Assembly: GCA_001767455.1 (NCBI GenBank)
Contig: MELC01000027.1
Coordinates: forward strand, 1 to 64,000
DNA length: 64,000 nt
Reading direction: 5' to 3'
Origin: Acidobacteria bacterium RIFCSPLOWO2_12_FULL_66_21
GTDB taxonomy: Bacteria > Acidobacteriota > Vicinamibacteria > Vicinamibacterales > 2-12-FULL-66-21
The notes beneath the pieces are model-generated. The model saw only the letters and a list, made by a program, of their open reading frames with translations. It was not told the DNA's origin and did no database searches. The translations under genes were made by a program, and so were the position numbers. Positions 53,202 through 63,287 of this stretch are shown here, in pieces (within the stretch, counting starts at the first letter, position 1; every line of letters starts with the position of its first letter).

Positions 53202-54674
53202 TCATTGCGCCGGCGCGTTGCCCCCGGCTCCATTCCGGCCGCGCGCAGCCTTGTACGCCTTGATGACTGCGGCCTCTTCGCGCTCCGCGTAGAACGGATC
53301 GAGGGGATAGCAGCCTGACGCGAGGCCGAGCCGCGGCCCGGTCGTGCACTCGCTGAACGTGCGGCAGATCGCGTTCCGCCGCAGCGGCCGTCCGGCGAGA
53401 ACATCGGAGGGAAGCTCCGGATAGGCGAGGACCATGCGTCCAAGTCCGACGAAGTCCGTCAGGCCGTGTCCAACGGCGTACTGCGCGACGTGCGGGAGCC
53501 ATTCCTGGAGGTACGTGTACGCGGACCCGACGAAGATCAGCGCGGGGAAGTCACGCTTGAGGCGCGCGGTGGCGTCGATCTGCCGCGCCACGCCGGCCAG
53601 GGGATCCTCGGGCGGCGCGTAGCCGTCGCTCGGCGGAAAGAGCGCGGGACGCTGCACGTGCGGGTTGTAGTACGGGCTGCCCGCGGTGATGCACGCAAGC
53701 CGGATGTCGAGGCGCTCGAGCTCCCGCAATACCAGCCGTGCCTCGTCGAGCGCCTGGTTCATGTCCGCGCCGCGAAGCAACCCGAACCCGTGTGCCTCCG
53801 GCGTGTCCTCGGGGATCCCGACGCCCGTCGCATCCTTCTTATAGGGCACCGTGTCGAACGCGGACAGCCGTACGGCAATCCCGAGACCGGGGACGTGGGC
53901 ACGGATGCCCTCCGTGACCGACCGCAGGAACCGCGTGCGATTCTCGAACGAGCCGCCATAGCGTCCCGGCCGGGTGTGCGCGCTCAACAGCTCGTGCCCG
54001 AGATAGCCGTGGCAGTGCTTGATGTCGACGAAGGCGAACCCCGCATCCGCCGCGCGCTTCGCGGCACACACGAAATCCTCGACCAGCACGTCGAGCTCGT
54101 CGTCGGTCAGCACGCGGACGCCCGCGCGGAAGCGCCGATCGAGCATCGGGTGGTGGTACGCGACCAGCGGCTCGGGGAGGTCCTGGCGCGACGGGCGTGA
54201 ATATCGTCCCGAGTGTGTGAGCTGCAGTCCGACATGCAGGTCGCGATCGGCGTTCGGGCCGAACCGCTCGCGGTGCTCGGCGACGAGATCCTCGCGAAGC
54301 CGCGCGATCGACGACTGCGTGCGCGCCGTCAGGAGCAGCTGGTTGGGATTGGCGCGGCCGTCCTGGCGGACCGCCACCGCCTCGCCGCCCCACACGAGTT
54401 TCGCGCCGCTCGCGCCGAACCGCCGCCACCGGCGCGTCGTCAGCTCCGAGGGCGAGCCTTCCGCGGTGCCGTCCCATCCCTCCATGGGCAGGACGCAGAA
54501 GCGATTCCCGACGCGCACGCCGTCAACGTCGATCGGGCGTGCGAGCGGAGATTCCGACGGCGGCGCGAGCGCGTCGTCGAAGTCGAGCGCGAGACCGAGC
54601 GCGCGCAGATGACGGCGGAAGGCGTCGGCCGTCTTGAACGCCGCCACCCGCGGGTACGAAGGAGCGTCCGCCAC
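53202..54674 (-). CDS. OYE-type NADH:flavin oxidoreductase
   Basis: GTG 54674 gives 490 residues of an FMN-binding TIM barrel related to old yellow enzyme and the N-terminal domain of 2,4-dienoyl-CoA reductase. Segments include [72 protein letters not shown] and [17 protein letters not shown] Cys-rich C-terminus ([20 protein letters not shown]) looks like the Fe-S segment of dienoyl-CoA reductases, but the FAD domain is missing. Substrate unknown. It stands one base after the stop of the Gfo/Idh/MocA gene, so it shares that transcript. Confidence 0.85.
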   Translation of the reverse strand: MADAPSYPRVAAFKTADAFRRHLRALGLALDFDDALAPPSESPLARPIDVDGVRVGNRFCVLPMEGWDGTAEGSPSELTTRRWRRFGASGAKLVWGGEAVAVRQDGRANPNQLLLTARTQSSIARLREDLVAEHRERFGPNADRDLHVGLQLTHSGRYSRPSRQDLPEPLVAYHHPMLDRRFRAGVRVLTDDELDVLVEDFVCAAKRAADAGFAFVDIKHCHGYLGHELLSAHTRPGRYGGSFENRTRFLRSVTEGIRAHVPGLGIAVRLSAFDTVPYKKDATGVGIPEDTPEAHGFGLLRGADMNQALDEARLVLRELERLDIRLACITAGSPYYNPHVQRPALFPPSDGYAPPEDPLAGVARQIDATARLKRDFPALIFVGSAYTYLQEWLPHVAQYAVGHGLTDFVGLGRMVLAYPELPSDVLAGRPLRRNAICRTFSECTTGPRLGLASGCYPLDPFYAEREEAAVIKAYKAARGRNGAGGNAPAQ

Positions 54675-54675
54675 G

Positions 54676-55983
54676 TCAGGTTGTCTTGAAGCCCGGGTCG
54701 ATTGTCACCTTTGCGCCGCTCTTCAGCGCTTCGTTCGCTGCAATGCACCACGCGGCCGAATGCGTCGCGTTTTCAGGGCCGCAGAGCAGCGGCGTGCCGA
54801 CGCGCACCGCGGAGCAGAACCGCGCGATCTCGATCGTGCTTGGCGACGGCTGGTTCGGCTTGGCCGGCGTCTCGGTCGCCGCAGGGCGCGCCGTGCCGCC
54901 GGCGTTTGCCGGCTTGGTTTCCGAAGCGTCCAGCAACGCGCCCGCCCCTTTCGGCGCCACTTCCACGCCCGTCGCCTTTGCGCCCGCGCCTTCGTCGAAC
55001 AGCATCGCGTCATTCTCGTTGCGAATGATCAGCGTGCCCTTCGTGCCGTAGAACGCCTCGTACCGCTCGTCGAACGCGTTCGACTCGACGGACGTGAAGC
55101 TGCCGGTGACGCCGCCCGGGTAGTCGAAGATCGCGTACACGTGATCCGGAACCTCGCGGCCGTCGTTGTAGCGGTGGATGCCGCCGGTCGCCTGCACGTG
55201 CTGGGGCGTCGCGCCCAGGAACCAGTTCACCGCGTTCACCTGGTGGCTGCCCAGCTCGGCGAAGAGGCCCTGCGAGTACTTCCAGTACAAACGCCAGTTC
55301 CACAGGTGATCCCAGGTGGGATAGCCCCACTTTGACGCGTCGAAGTCCTTCGACGGCGGGTCGCCCGTGCGCCGCCAGTTGCCGTTGCGGTGCCACGCCA
55401 GCCGGACGTAGTGCACGTCGCCGAGCAGTCCCTGCCGCATGACGCCTTCGTAGGCGGAGCGGTAGACCGGGTTGTAGTTGCGCTGGTAGCCGATCTCGAG
55501 AATGCGTGTGTTCTTCCGCGCCGTCTCGATCATCCGGGTGTAGCCCGCCGTGTCCCACGCCATCATCTTCTCGCAGAGCACGTGCTTGCCCGCGTCGAGC
55601 GCGCCGCAGACGACGTCGGCGTGCGCCCACAGAGGGACCGCGACGATCACCCCCTCGAGATCCTCGTGCTGCAGCATGTCCCGCCACTCGACGTAGTGCT
55701 TCGCGGCGGGACGCTTGTTCTTCTTCAGGACGTCGTCGGCGCGCTGCAGCGACACCGGGTTGATGTCGGCCATCGCGCGCACGTCGGCGAACACGGGATC
55801 CAGACGGCCCAGGAGCGCGCGGCCCTGACCGCCGACGCCAACGAAGCCGACGCGGACGGCGCCGCCCCTCGCGGGTCCGCGGATCGCCGCCGCCGTGCCG
55901 AGCGCGGCGACAGCGGGAACGCCCGCGATAGCCTTCAGGAAGTTCCGGCGGCCGATGGCCATTTGTTCGGGGGTGAGATTCAT
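54676..55983 (-). CDS. Exported Gfo/Idh/MocA-family oxidoreductase
   Basis: The 435-residue protein has a Tat-like leader ([20 protein letters not shown]). The Rossmann fold has [17 protein letters not shown], then [16 protein letters not shown] and [20 protein letters not shown] with the family EK(P/M) motif. The C-terminal substrate domain contains [20 protein letters not shown] and [20 protein letters not shown]. Exported members carry tightly bound NAD(H) and act on sugars or glycosides. A low-complexity Ala/Pro/Thr segment lies near 350-380. The ATG overlaps the ApbE stop (ATGA). Confidence 0.88.
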   Translation of the reverse strand: MNLTPEQMAIGRRNFLKAIAGVPAVAALGTAAAIRGPARGGAVRVGFVGVGGQGRALLGRLDPVFADVRAMADINPVSLQRADDVLKKNKRPAAKHYVEWRDMLQHEDLEGVIVAVPLWAHADVVCGALDAGKHVLCEKMMAWDTAGYTRMIETARKNTRILEIGYQRNYNPVYRSAYEGVMRQGLLGDVHYVRLAWHRNGNWRRTGDPPSKDFDASKWGYPTWDHLWNWRLYWKYSQGLFAELGSHQVNAVNWFLGATPQHVQATGGIHRYNDGREVPDHVYAIFDYPGGVTGSFTSVESNAFDERYEAFYGTKGTLIIRNENDAMLFDEGAGAKATGVEVAPKGAGALLDASETKPANAGGTARPAATETPAKPNQPSPSTIEIARFCSAVRVGTPLLCGPENATHSAAWCIAANEALKSGAKVTIDPGFKTT

Positions 55984-56981
55984 GACAGCAGCTCCAGTGT
56001 GACGCCGGGACAGTGACCGAACACTTCGACGCGCTCCGTGGCGTCGTCGAGGACGAGGATCGCCTGCGTGCCCTTGTGCGCCGCGCAGTAGGCCGAGGCG
56101 AGCGCGGATCCGCCGATGAGGAAGGCCGTCGAGAGCGCGTCGGCATCGGCGCCGGACCGCGTGAGGACGCTCGCGCTCAGCACGCCGGAGGCCGGCATGC
56201 CGGTTCGCGGATCGATCACGTGCCCGTAGCGGACGCCGTCCACCTCGAAATACTGCTCGCCCGCGCCGCTGACGCCGAGCGCCGCGTCCGACATCCAGGC
56301 GCGCCCGACGCGACGGCGGACGAGGCTCGGGCGAAGGTCGACAGGCCACCCATGGCCGTCCGACCCGACGGCGACGATGCTGCTGCGGCCCGCTGACAGG
56401 AGGGCGTTCGAGACGCCGGCCGAGCGAAGCAGCTCGGCCATCCTGTCGAGCGCATAGCCCTTGCCGATCGCCCCGAAATTCAGCTCGACGCCGGCGCGAT
56501 CGAATCGCAGGCTGCCGCGGGCGGGGTCGAGACGCACGCGTCCCATGCCGCTGCACGCCCGCGCCTCCGCCAGCTCACCGGTCGTCGGCACGCGTCCCTC
56601 GCGGCGCATGAAGCCCCACGAGCGGCTGAGCGGAGTAGAGGCGATGTCGAACGCGCCGCGCGTCTGTTCGTGCAGCTCGCGCGATCGCGCGAGCAGTCCG
56701 AACAACTCCGCGGCCACCGGGACCGGTTCCTGCGACGCCCGGCGGTTCAGGTCGGCCACGTCGCTATCGTCGCGGAACACGGTCAGGAGGCGCTCGATGC
56801 GATCGGCCTCGTCGAGCGCCTCGCGCGCCGCGGCAATGCCGGCGGCGCCGGTGTCGGAGAGCGCCACCTCGAACCGGCAGGCCATCGCCATCCGGTGGAC
56901 GCGAATCCAATGGTCCCCGGCGGGGTACCGGCGCCCGAAATCGAGCGACAGGAAATTACGCCGGGAAACGACATCGGGCAT
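55980..56981 (-). CDS. apbE: FAD:protein FMN transferase (ApbE)
   Basis: The 333-residue ApbE has MACRFEVALSD near the start, GAFDIASTPLSRSWGF, the FAD-site LNFGAIGKGYALDRMAELL, and YGHVIDPRTGMPASGVLSAS with VLTRSGADADALSTAFLIGG. These enzymes attach FMN covalently to Ser/Thr of periplasmic redox proteins using FAD and Mg2+. No lipobox is seen; a Tat-like SRRNFLSLDFGRR start may guide export. It overlaps the GH28 gene by one base. An FMN-carrying target with the usual D(x)SGAT motif was not found nearby. Confidence 0.92.
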   Translation of the reverse strand: MPDVVSRRNFLSLDFGRRYPAGDHWIRVHRMAMACRFEVALSDTGAAGIAAAREALDEADRIERLLTVFRDDSDVADLNRRASQEPVPVAAELFGLLARSRELHEQTRGAFDIASTPLSRSWGFMRREGRVPTTGELAEARACSGMGRVRLDPARGSLRFDRAGVELNFGAIGKGYALDRMAELLRSAGVSNALLSAGRSSIVAVGSDGHGWPVDLRPSLVRRRVGRAWMSDAALGVSGAGEQYFEVDGVRYGHVIDPRTGMPASGVLSASVLTRSGADADALSTAFLIGGSALASAYCAAHKGTQAILVLDDATERVEVFGHCPGVTLELLS

Positions 56982-58537
56982 CAGAACGCCTCGCGGTCCG
57001 CGCGCTCGCGCTGCAGGTCTTTGAGTCCCGGGCAGTTGCGGAGAACGAAGTCGCGCACGGCACGGAGGACGACGGTCGTGCCGCCCGACGGCTTCTGCGC
57101 CCTGAGCCGGTCGACGTCGGCGCGCACCACGTCCTGCAGGTGGATGGCGGGCCGCACCTCCGCGTTGTCGTACGTGAACTCCGCGCCGTGGATCGTCAGC
57201 GCGCGCACGTGCCGGCCGAAGAACGCGTAGGACGGCATGCGGCCGAACATGTCGGGCTCCGGATAGTCCTTCTCCTTCTCCTCCGGCTGCAGCGCCGCGT
57301 CGGCCGCCGTGCCGCCCCCCTTGTACGCGATCCGGATGTTCTCGAAGCGCAGGTCCTCGATCGGATGATCGGGGATGCCGCTGACGAGGATGCCGTGCGC
57401 GCCGTCCACGCCCGAGGCGACGACGTTGCTGATCGATACACGGCGAATGACCCCCGGCGGCGGGTTCTCGGGGCCGCGCGCGCGGTTTCCCAGACGGATG
57501 AAGATCGGCGCGTTCACGATGTCGCGCATCGTGAGATTGGTGATCGTCACGTCCTCGATCAGCCCGCCATCCACGCTCTCGATCGCGAGGCCGCGGCTGT
57601 AGTCGAACACGCAGTTGGCGATCGTGATGTTCTTGAACCCGCCGTTGCTCTCGGTGCCGAACTTGATGCGCCCGGTGGTCCCGCGCGTGTATTTGACGGT
57701 GCGCTTGAACGTGCCGTCGAGCAGCGTGCCCTCATCGTAGCCGCTCACCTGACAGTTGGTGATCGTCACGTTCTCGGTCGCGCGGGCCACGCCAAGACCG
57801 AAGCTGCTTTTCAGGCAGATGCCGTCGTCGAACGGCGAGTTGATCGTGAGGTTCGACAGCCGGACGTTCCGGCAGGCATCCACGTCGATGCCGTCGCGGT
57901 TGGTGTCCATCTTCACGTTGTCGACCGTCAGGTTGTCGACCCCGGTCGCGAGAATCGCGAAGTGGCCGCCGTGGAGGATGGAAATGTCGCGAATCGTGAT
58001 GTTGCGGCTGTTCTTCAGCGCGATGGACTTGTTGCCGGCCCCTTTCGGCGGGTTGCCGGCGCGCGTCAGCCCCTTGCCGTGAATGAGTCCCGTCCCGAGG
58101 ATCGCCACGTCCTCGACGTTCTCTCCCCACATCAGGCTGTTGTGCCAGTGGCTGTGCCCGAAATCCTGGTACTTGTCCCAGGGGTTCGGCTCCGGCTCGT
58201 CGTACGCCGCGCGCTCGAGCGGCGCGGCTTCGATGACCGCACCGTGGCCGATGAAGAGCGCCACGTGGCTCTTGAGATGGATCGACGTGGACAGGTACGT
58301 GCCGGCGGGGAAGACCACCGTGCCGCCTCCGGCGGCCGCCGCCGCGTCGATGGCGCGGTTGATGGCATCCGTGTCGAGCGTCTTGCCGTCGCCCGTGGCG
58401 CCGTGGGCGCGTACATCGAATTGCGAGTCCGCGGCCGGCGTCGTGCGCAGCGGGAAGCCGCGGGCCCCGATGGCAGCGGCGCCCGATTGCAGCGCGAGCG
58501 CGCAGACCACGAGAGCCACGAGATGACGCTTACGCAT
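56981..58537 (-). CDS. Secreted GH28 polygalacturonase-like glycosidase
   Basis: The 518-residue enzyme has a signal peptide (LVALVVCALALQSGAAA). A pectate-lyase-superfamily start (FDVRAHGATGDGKTLDTDAI) leads into a right-handed beta helix with the GH28 acids: DTNRDGIDVDACRNV, INSPFDDGICLKSS and KFGTESNGGFKNI. Hydrolysis of galacturonan or rhamnogalacturonan backbones or side-chain uronates is inferred. GGAAGGAG precedes ATG 58537. It overlaps the fuconate dehydratase gene by 8 bp, placing pectin cleavage in the same operon as deoxy-sugar acid catabolism. Confidence 0.92.
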   Translation of the reverse strand: MRKRHLVALVVCALALQSGAAAIGARGFPLRTTPAADSQFDVRAHGATGDGKTLDTDAINRAIDAAAAAGGGTVVFPAGTYLSTSIHLKSHVALFIGHGAVIEAAPLERAAYDEPEPNPWDKYQDFGHSHWHNSLMWGENVEDVAILGTGLIHGKGLTRAGNPPKGAGNKSIALKNSRNITIRDISILHGGHFAILATGVDNLTVDNVKMDTNRDGIDVDACRNVRLSNLTINSPFDDGICLKSSFGLGVARATENVTITNCQVSGYDEGTLLDGTFKRTVKYTRGTTGRIKFGTESNGGFKNITIANCVFDYSRGLAIESVDGGLIEDVTITNLTMRDIVNAPIFIRLGNRARGPENPPPGVIRRVSISNVVASGVDGAHGILVSGIPDHPIEDLRFENIRIAYKGGGTAADAALQPEEKEKDYPEPDMFGRMPSYAFFGRHVRALTIHGAEFTYDNAEVRPAIHLQDVVRADVDRLRAQKPSGGTTVVLRAVRDFVLRNCPGLKDLQRERADREAF

Positions 58538-59843
58538 GACGCACTCCTTCCCGGATCCCAGTCCAGATCGGACCGTCCGGATAGCCATAGGCAGTCCTGG
58601 TTTCCGCGCGAATCGTGCTGCTGTAGCCCGGCGCCTCCGGGACGAGGTACCGGCCGCGCCCGACGACAACCGGATCGACGAAGTGTTCGTGCAGGTGGTC
58701 CACGAACTCGGTGACGCGGTCGTCCATCCGGCCCGACACGGCCACGTAATCGAACATGGACAGGTGCTGCACCAGCTCGCAGAGCCCGACGCCGCCGGCA
58801 TGAGGACAGAGGGGAACGCCGAATTTCGCGGCCATCAGGATCACCGCGAGGTTCTCGTTGACGCCGCCCAGGCGGCAACTGTCGATCTGACAGAAGCCGA
58901 TTGCCCCCGCCTGCAGGAGCTGCTTGAACATCACGCGGTTCGGGCAGTGCTCCCCGGTGGCCACGCCGATCGGCGCGACCGCCCGCGCGATCGTGGCATG
59001 CCCGAGCACGTCGTCCGGGCTGGTCGGCTCTTCGATCCACCACGGGTCGTACGGCGCCAGGGCGCGCACTCGCTCGATCGCTTCGCCGACGTCCCAGCGC
59101 TGGTTGGCGTCAATCATCAGGCGACGGTCGGGACCGATGGCCTCGCGCACCAGCGCCACGCGGCGCGCATCGTCGTCCGGCGCCCCGCCCACCTTCACTT
59201 TGAAATGCGTCCACCCGGCCGCGACGGCTTCCCGGCACAGCCGGCGGATCTCGCTGTCGCCGTAACCCATCCAGCCGGCCGACGTCGTGTAAGCGGGATA
59301 TCCCTCGCGGCGAAGGCGCGCCTCGCGCTCCGGCTTCCCGGCGGCCTGTCTCTCGAGCAGGGCGACCGCCTGATCGGGGGTGAGGGCGTCGGTGATGTAG
59401 CGGAAATCGACGCAGCGCACGAGGTCGCGCGGCGACATGTCCGCCAGCAGTTTCCAGACCGGTTTCCGTTCGCGCTTGGCGTGCAGATCCCAGACGGCGT
59501 TGACGATGGCCGCCATCGCCAGGTGGATGACCCCCTTCTCGGGCCCCAGCCAGCGCAGCTGCGACTCGCACGCGAGCGATCGCCAGAATGCCGCGTGATC
59601 GGCGGTGATGTCCTCGAGCGTGCGTCCCACCACCAGCGGCTCGAAGGCGCGGATGGCCTGCGCGCAAATCTCGTTGCCCCGTCCGATGGTGAACGTGAAC
59701 CCGTGACCTTCGAGGCCGCCGTCGGTCCGCAGGATGACGTACGCCGCCGAGTAGTCGGGATCGGTATGCATCGCATCCGTCCCCGCGCCGCTGTGCGAGG
59801 TCGGAAACCGCAGGTCGATGACGTCGATCCCTTGAATGCGCAT
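58530..59843 (-). CDS. L-fuconate dehydratase (enolase superfamily)
   Basis: The 437-residue enzyme of the mandelate-racemase group has YPAYTTSAGWMGYGDSEIRR, THFKVKVGG (catalytic Lys pair), MIDANQRWDVGEAIERV, WIEEPTSPDDVLGHATIARA, TGEHCPNRVMFKQLLQAG and PLCPHAGGVGLCELVQHLSM (His). These fit the L-fuconate dehydratase subgroup closely. It removes water from L-fuconate to give 2-keto-3-deoxy-L-fuconate in the non-phosphorylated fucose pathway. Metal ligands are Asp, Glu, Glu of the barrel. Its start shares one base with the ABC permease stop, so they are coupled. Confidence 0.93.
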   Translation of the reverse strand: MRIQGIDVIDLRFPTSHSGAGTDAMHTDPDYSAAYVILRTDGGLEGHGFTFTIGRGNEICAQAIRAFEPLVVGRTLEDITADHAAFWRSLACESQLRWLGPEKGVIHLAMAAIVNAVWDLHAKRERKPVWKLLADMSPRDLVRCVDFRYITDALTPDQAVALLERQAAGKPEREARLRREGYPAYTTSAGWMGYGDSEIRRLCREAVAAGWTHFKVKVGGAPDDDARRVALVREAIGPDRRLMIDANQRWDVGEAIERVRALAPYDPWWIEEPTSPDDVLGHATIARAVAPIGVATGEHCPNRVMFKQLLQAGAIGFCQIDSCRLGGVNENLAVILMAAKFGVPLCPHAGGVGLCELVQHLSMFDYVAVSGRMDDRVTEFVDHLHEHFVDPVVVGRGRYLVPEAPGYSSTIRAETRTAYGYPDGPIWTGIREGVRHA

Positions 59844-60808
59844 CACGCTCCCGTTTCGCTCAGCCGCGCGGCCCCGTGCGTGCGCACGCGATCCAGCGCG
59901 ACCGCCACGACGATGATCGCGCCCGTCACGATCTGCTGGACCCAGTTCGCGAGGCCTTTCTGCGAGCAGCCGATCGAGATGATGGTCATGATCGCCGCGC
60001 CGATGAGGCTTCCGGCAATCGTGCCGCGTCCCCCCGCAAGGCTGCCGCCGCCGATGATCACGGCGGCGATCACGTCGAGCTCCAGGCCGACGGCGACCGT
60101 CGGGTCGCCGACCGACAGCCGGGAGAACTGGAGAAGGCCGGCGAGCCCCGCGAACGCTCCGGCGATCGTGTAGACGGCGACGTTCGTGCGGCCGATCGGC
60201 ACGCCGCACAGCCGCGCCATCCGCGCATTCGATCCGACGGCAAAGACATGCCGGCCGAACCGCGTGTAGCGCAGCATGCCGGCGACGACGAGCGCCAGCC
60301 CGAGCACCAGCCAGATGCCGGTAGGCAGCTTCGCGGCGCTGTCGGGGGCGCGCAGCAGATCGTTCAGCCACGTGAACGGCGCCTCGATGCGCCTTTCGTG
60401 CGCCAGCCCCTTGGCCGCGCCGCGCACGACGAGCATCGTGCCCAACGTCACGATGAAGGGGACGACGCGCAATCGCGTGATGAGGACGCCGTTCAGCAGC
60501 CCGCAGAAGGCCGCGGCGACGACGGCGCCCAGGCCGGCCGCCGCGGGTGGCACGCCCGCCCGGAGCAGCAGCGCGATGACCACGGTGCTGAGCGCGATCG
60601 TCGACCCGACCGACAGGTCGATTCCGCCCGCCACGATCACGACGGTCATCCCGAGCGCGGCCATGCAGACAATCGCGGTCTGGCGCGCCATCAGGTCGAG
60701 GTTCGCCGGCTCGAAGAACTGCGGGCCGACGAGCACGCCGAACACGATGGCGACGGCCACCAGGCCGAGCGCCGTTCCCGTGCGGTCGAGAAGCGATCGT
60801 GCCGTCAC
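59843..60808 (-). CDS. Sugar ABC transporter permease (RbsC type)
   Basis: GTG 60808 gives a 321-residue inner-membrane permease of the ribose/xylose/galactose group. It has MTVVIVAGGIDLSVGSTIAL, the LVGPQFFEPANL start, GLLNGVLITRLRVVPFIVTL, FAVGSNARMARLCGVPIGRT and IIGGGSLAGGRGTIAGSLIG, the EAA-like loop region. Ten hydrophobic segments can be counted. The start overlaps the ATPase stop (GTGA). L-Fucose or a related deoxy sugar is the likely substrate by context. Confidence 0.93.
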   Translation of the reverse strand: MTARSLLDRTGTALGLVAVAIVFGVLVGPQFFEPANLDLMARQTAIVCMAALGMTVVIVAGGIDLSVGSTIALSTVVIALLLRAGVPPAAAGLGAVVAAAFCGLLNGVLITRLRVVPFIVTLGTMLVVRGAAKGLAHERRIEAPFTWLNDLLRAPDSAAKLPTGIWLVLGLALVVAGMLRYTRFGRHVFAVGSNARMARLCGVPIGRTNVAVYTIAGAFAGLAGLLQFSRLSVGDPTVAVGLELDVIAAVIIGGGSLAGGRGTIAGSLIGAAIMTIISIGCSQKGLANWVQQIVTGAIIVVAVALDRVRTHGAARLSETGA

Positions 60809-62307
60809 GCGGTCCCCGTCGCCTCGAGCATCAGCTCGTGCTCCGAGCGGGCGGTCGCGGCCAGCAGCGGGCCAAGGCGCCCCCGGCGCATGACGCCGAC
60901 GCGATCGCACAAGCCCCTGATCTCCGGCAGATAGCTGCTGACCATCAGCACGGCTTTCGCGCGCGGGGCCGCCGCGGTGGCAACCAGACTGTCGATGAGC
61001 GCGTAAATCTGCGCCTTGCTTCCCACGTCGATGCCGCGGGTCGGTTCGTCAAGTATGAGCACGTCGACATCGTGGTGGAGGAGCCGCGCGAGCGCAACCT
61101 TCTGCTGGTTGCCGCCGGACAGCTCGCCGGCGCCCTGCCCGACGCCGCCGCACCGGATGCCGAGGCGCTCCACCCACTGGCGCGCCGCCTCGCGCTGGCG
61201 GCCGGGCGAGACCCACCCGGCGCGTCCGAACGGTTCCAACCGCGTCAGCGTGACGTTGTCGGCGAGACTCAGGTGGACGGCGAGCCCTTCGCCTTTGCGG
61301 TCCTCGCTGAGGAATCCCATCCCGGCGCGCCAGCAGCCGCGTGGATCGCGCGGCGCGGGCACCACACCCAGCCGTACCCGCCCGGATCGGACGGGCTCGA
61401 GGCCGAACAGCGCGCGCAGCAGGCGCGTGCGTCCGGAGCCGATCAGGCCTGCGATGCCGACGACTTCGCCGCGCCTCAGCGTGAAACTTGCGCCGCCGGG
61501 GCCGAGCCCCTCGACGTCGAGAAGCGGCTCGCCGGGCTGTCGCGGCGTGCGCGGAAACAGCTCGGCGACCGGGCGGCCGACCATCATGGCGACGATGTCG
61601 CCGATGGTCGCGTCCTTCACGGACCCGCGTCCTGCGTTCCGGCCGTCACGCAGCACCTCGAAGCGATCGGCGACGCGCTGGACGTCCTCGATGAAATGGG
61701 AAATGTAGACGATCGCATGGCCCTGCGCCTTGAGGCGGGCGAGCAGCGCGAACAGACGGTCCGTGTCCTCGGCGCCGAGCGAGCTCGTCGGCTCATCGAG
61801 GACGAGTACGCGACAGCCGACCGCGACCGCCCGGGCGATCTCGACGAGCTGCTGCGCGGCGGGGGAGAGCTCGGCGACGGGAGCCTCCGGCAGGATGTCG
61901 TCGTGGCCGAGTTCCGCCAGCGCGCCGCGCGCCAGCTCGCGCATGCGCGCGCGATCCACTAGCCCGAAGCGCATCGGCTCCGCGCCGAGCAGGACGTTCT
62001 CCATCACGCTCAGGTGCGGCGCGAGCGACAACTCCTGGTAGATCATCGCGACGCCCGCGCGGCGCGCGTCGATCGGATCGCGCGGCGCGTACGGGCGGCC
62101 GTCGATGCTCATCCGTCCCGCGCCGGGCTGCAGCGCCCCCGCGAGCACGCCCATCAGCGTGCTCTTGCCGGCGCCGTTCTCCCCGACCAGCGCGCAGATC
62201 TCGCCGCCGCGGACGGCGAGGTCCACGCCGTCGAGCGCCGTCGTCGCGCCGAAGGCCTTGCGGACGCCGCGCATCTCGAAGCGAGGTGCGGTGAGGTGTT
62301 CCGTCAC
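60805..62307 (-). CDS. Sugar ABC transporter ATP-binding protein (RbsA/MglA type)
   Basis: The 500-residue double ATPase starts with GTG 62307, overlapping the binding-protein stop (GTGA). The first half has Walker A LVGENGAGKSTLMGVLAG, signature AELSPAAQQLVEIARAVAVG and Walker B RVLVLDEPTSSLG. In the second half the Walker A is degenerate (IAGLIGSGRTRLLRALFG), with signature ELSGGNQQKVALARLL and Walker B VLILDEPTRGIDVGSK. This asymmetry is normal for RbsA. It powers the permease encoded directly downstream. Confidence 0.94.
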   Translation of the reverse strand: MTEHLTAPRFEMRGVRKAFGATTALDGVDLAVRGGEICALVGENGAGKSTLMGVLAGALQPGAGRMSIDGRPYAPRDPIDARRAGVAMIYQELSLAPHLSVMENVLLGAEPMRFGLVDRARMRELARGALAELGHDDILPEAPVAELSPAAQQLVEIARAVAVGCRVLVLDEPTSSLGAEDTDRLFALLARLKAQGHAIVYISHFIEDVQRVADRFEVLRDGRNAGRGSVKDATIGDIVAMMVGRPVAELFPRTPRQPGEPLLDVEGLGPGGASFTLRRGEVVGIAGLIGSGRTRLLRALFGLEPVRSGRVRLGVVPAPRDPRGCWRAGMGFLSEDRKGEGLAVHLSLADNVTLTRLEPFGRAGWVSPGRQREAARQWVERLGIRCGGVGQGAGELSGGNQQKVALARLLHHDVDVLILDEPTRGIDVGSKAQIYALIDSLVATAAAPRAKAVLMVSSYLPEIRGLCDRVGVMRRGRLGPLLAATARSEHELMLEATGTA

Positions 62308-63287
62308 TTCGACAGGTCCGGGTGCAGCAGCGCTTTCATCTCGGGCTGCTCCATGTTCTCGCGCGTGATCACGCGCACACCGGTGTCGATTCGTTTCTCG
62401 ACCGGCTCGCCCTTGATGTGCGCGACGATCGTCTTCACGCCCAGGTAGCCCATGCGCACGGGATCCTGCACGACGAGGCCGTCGATGGCGCCATCCTGCA
62501 GGCCCTTCACGAGGTTGTCCGACGCATCGAAGCCGACGAACCGCACCTTGCCCGCCCACCCGTTGTCGTGCAGCACGCGGAGCATCGCGAAGGACGTCGA
62601 CTCGTTCGGACAGAAGATACCGTCGATGCCGAGGCTGCCGTCCGATGCCTTGAAGGTGCTCAGGAGCGCTTCGGCCTTCTTGTACGCTCCCTCCACGTCG
62701 GCGCCGCCGTACTGATTGGCGCTGACCACCTGGATCGCCTGGTGCGCCGCCATGGCGTGCAGGAATCCCTGCTCGCGCTTCGCCGTGCTGTCGCTGCCTT
62801 CGGTGTATCGCAGCAGCACGACCTTGCCCGTGCCGTGAAGCGCCTCGGCGAGCCGCTCGCCCCCGAGCGCCCCTCCTTTCTCGTTGTCGGTCGCGACGAA
62901 GCTGACATACCCGGAGCCCTTCAGCCCGGAGTCGATGATCACGACAGGAATCCTGCGGCGCGCCGCCTCGGCCACCGGCGTGACGAGCGCCGCCTCGTCG
63001 AGCGGCGCGAGGACAATGCCGGACACGCCGCGGCTGATGAAGCCCTCGACTTCCGATATCTGCGAGTCGCGGTCGTCCTCGCGGATCGGCCCGCGCCAGA
63101 TGACCTGGACCCCGAGCTCGCGCGCCGCCTGGTTCGCGCCGGCGTGAACGCTTTGCCAGAACACGTGCGACGTGCCCTTCGGGATGACCGCGATGGTGAC
63201 GTCGCCGGGCGCGGCGGATCGCGATCCGCAGCCTCCGGCAGCCGCGACGAGCGCCGCCGCCACCAACCGACAGAACGTCCGCTTCAT
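62304..63287 (-). CDS. Sugar ABC transporter substrate-binding lipoprotein
   Basis: The 327-residue protein has a lipobox AAAGGCGSR (lipidated Cys about 20) and a type-I periplasmic binding fold. Segments include VTIAVIPKGTSHVFWQSVHA, GVSGIVLAPLDEAALVTPVA, IPVVIIDSGLKGSGYVSFVA, IDGIFCPNESTSFAMLRVLH and VRFVGFDASDNLVKGLQDGA. It resembles ribose/allose/rhamnose binding proteins. Its start overlaps the amidohydrolase stop (ATGA at 63284-63287). The four genes are a full importer cassette feeding the fuconate pathway. Confidence 0.94.
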   Translation of the reverse strand: MKRTFCRLVAAALVAAAGGCGSRSAAPGDVTIAVIPKGTSHVFWQSVHAGANQAARELGVQVIWRGPIREDDRDSQISEVEGFISRGVSGIVLAPLDEAALVTPVAEAARRRIPVVIIDSGLKGSGYVSFVATDNEKGGALGGERLAEALHGTGKVVLLRYTEGSDSTAKREQGFLHAMAAHQAIQVVSANQYGGADVEGAYKKAEALLSTFKASDGSLGIDGIFCPNESTSFAMLRVLHDNGWAGKVRFVGFDASDNLVKGLQDGAIDGLVVQDPVRMGYLGVKTIVAHIKGEPVEKRIDTGVRVITRENMEQPEMKALLHPDLSK

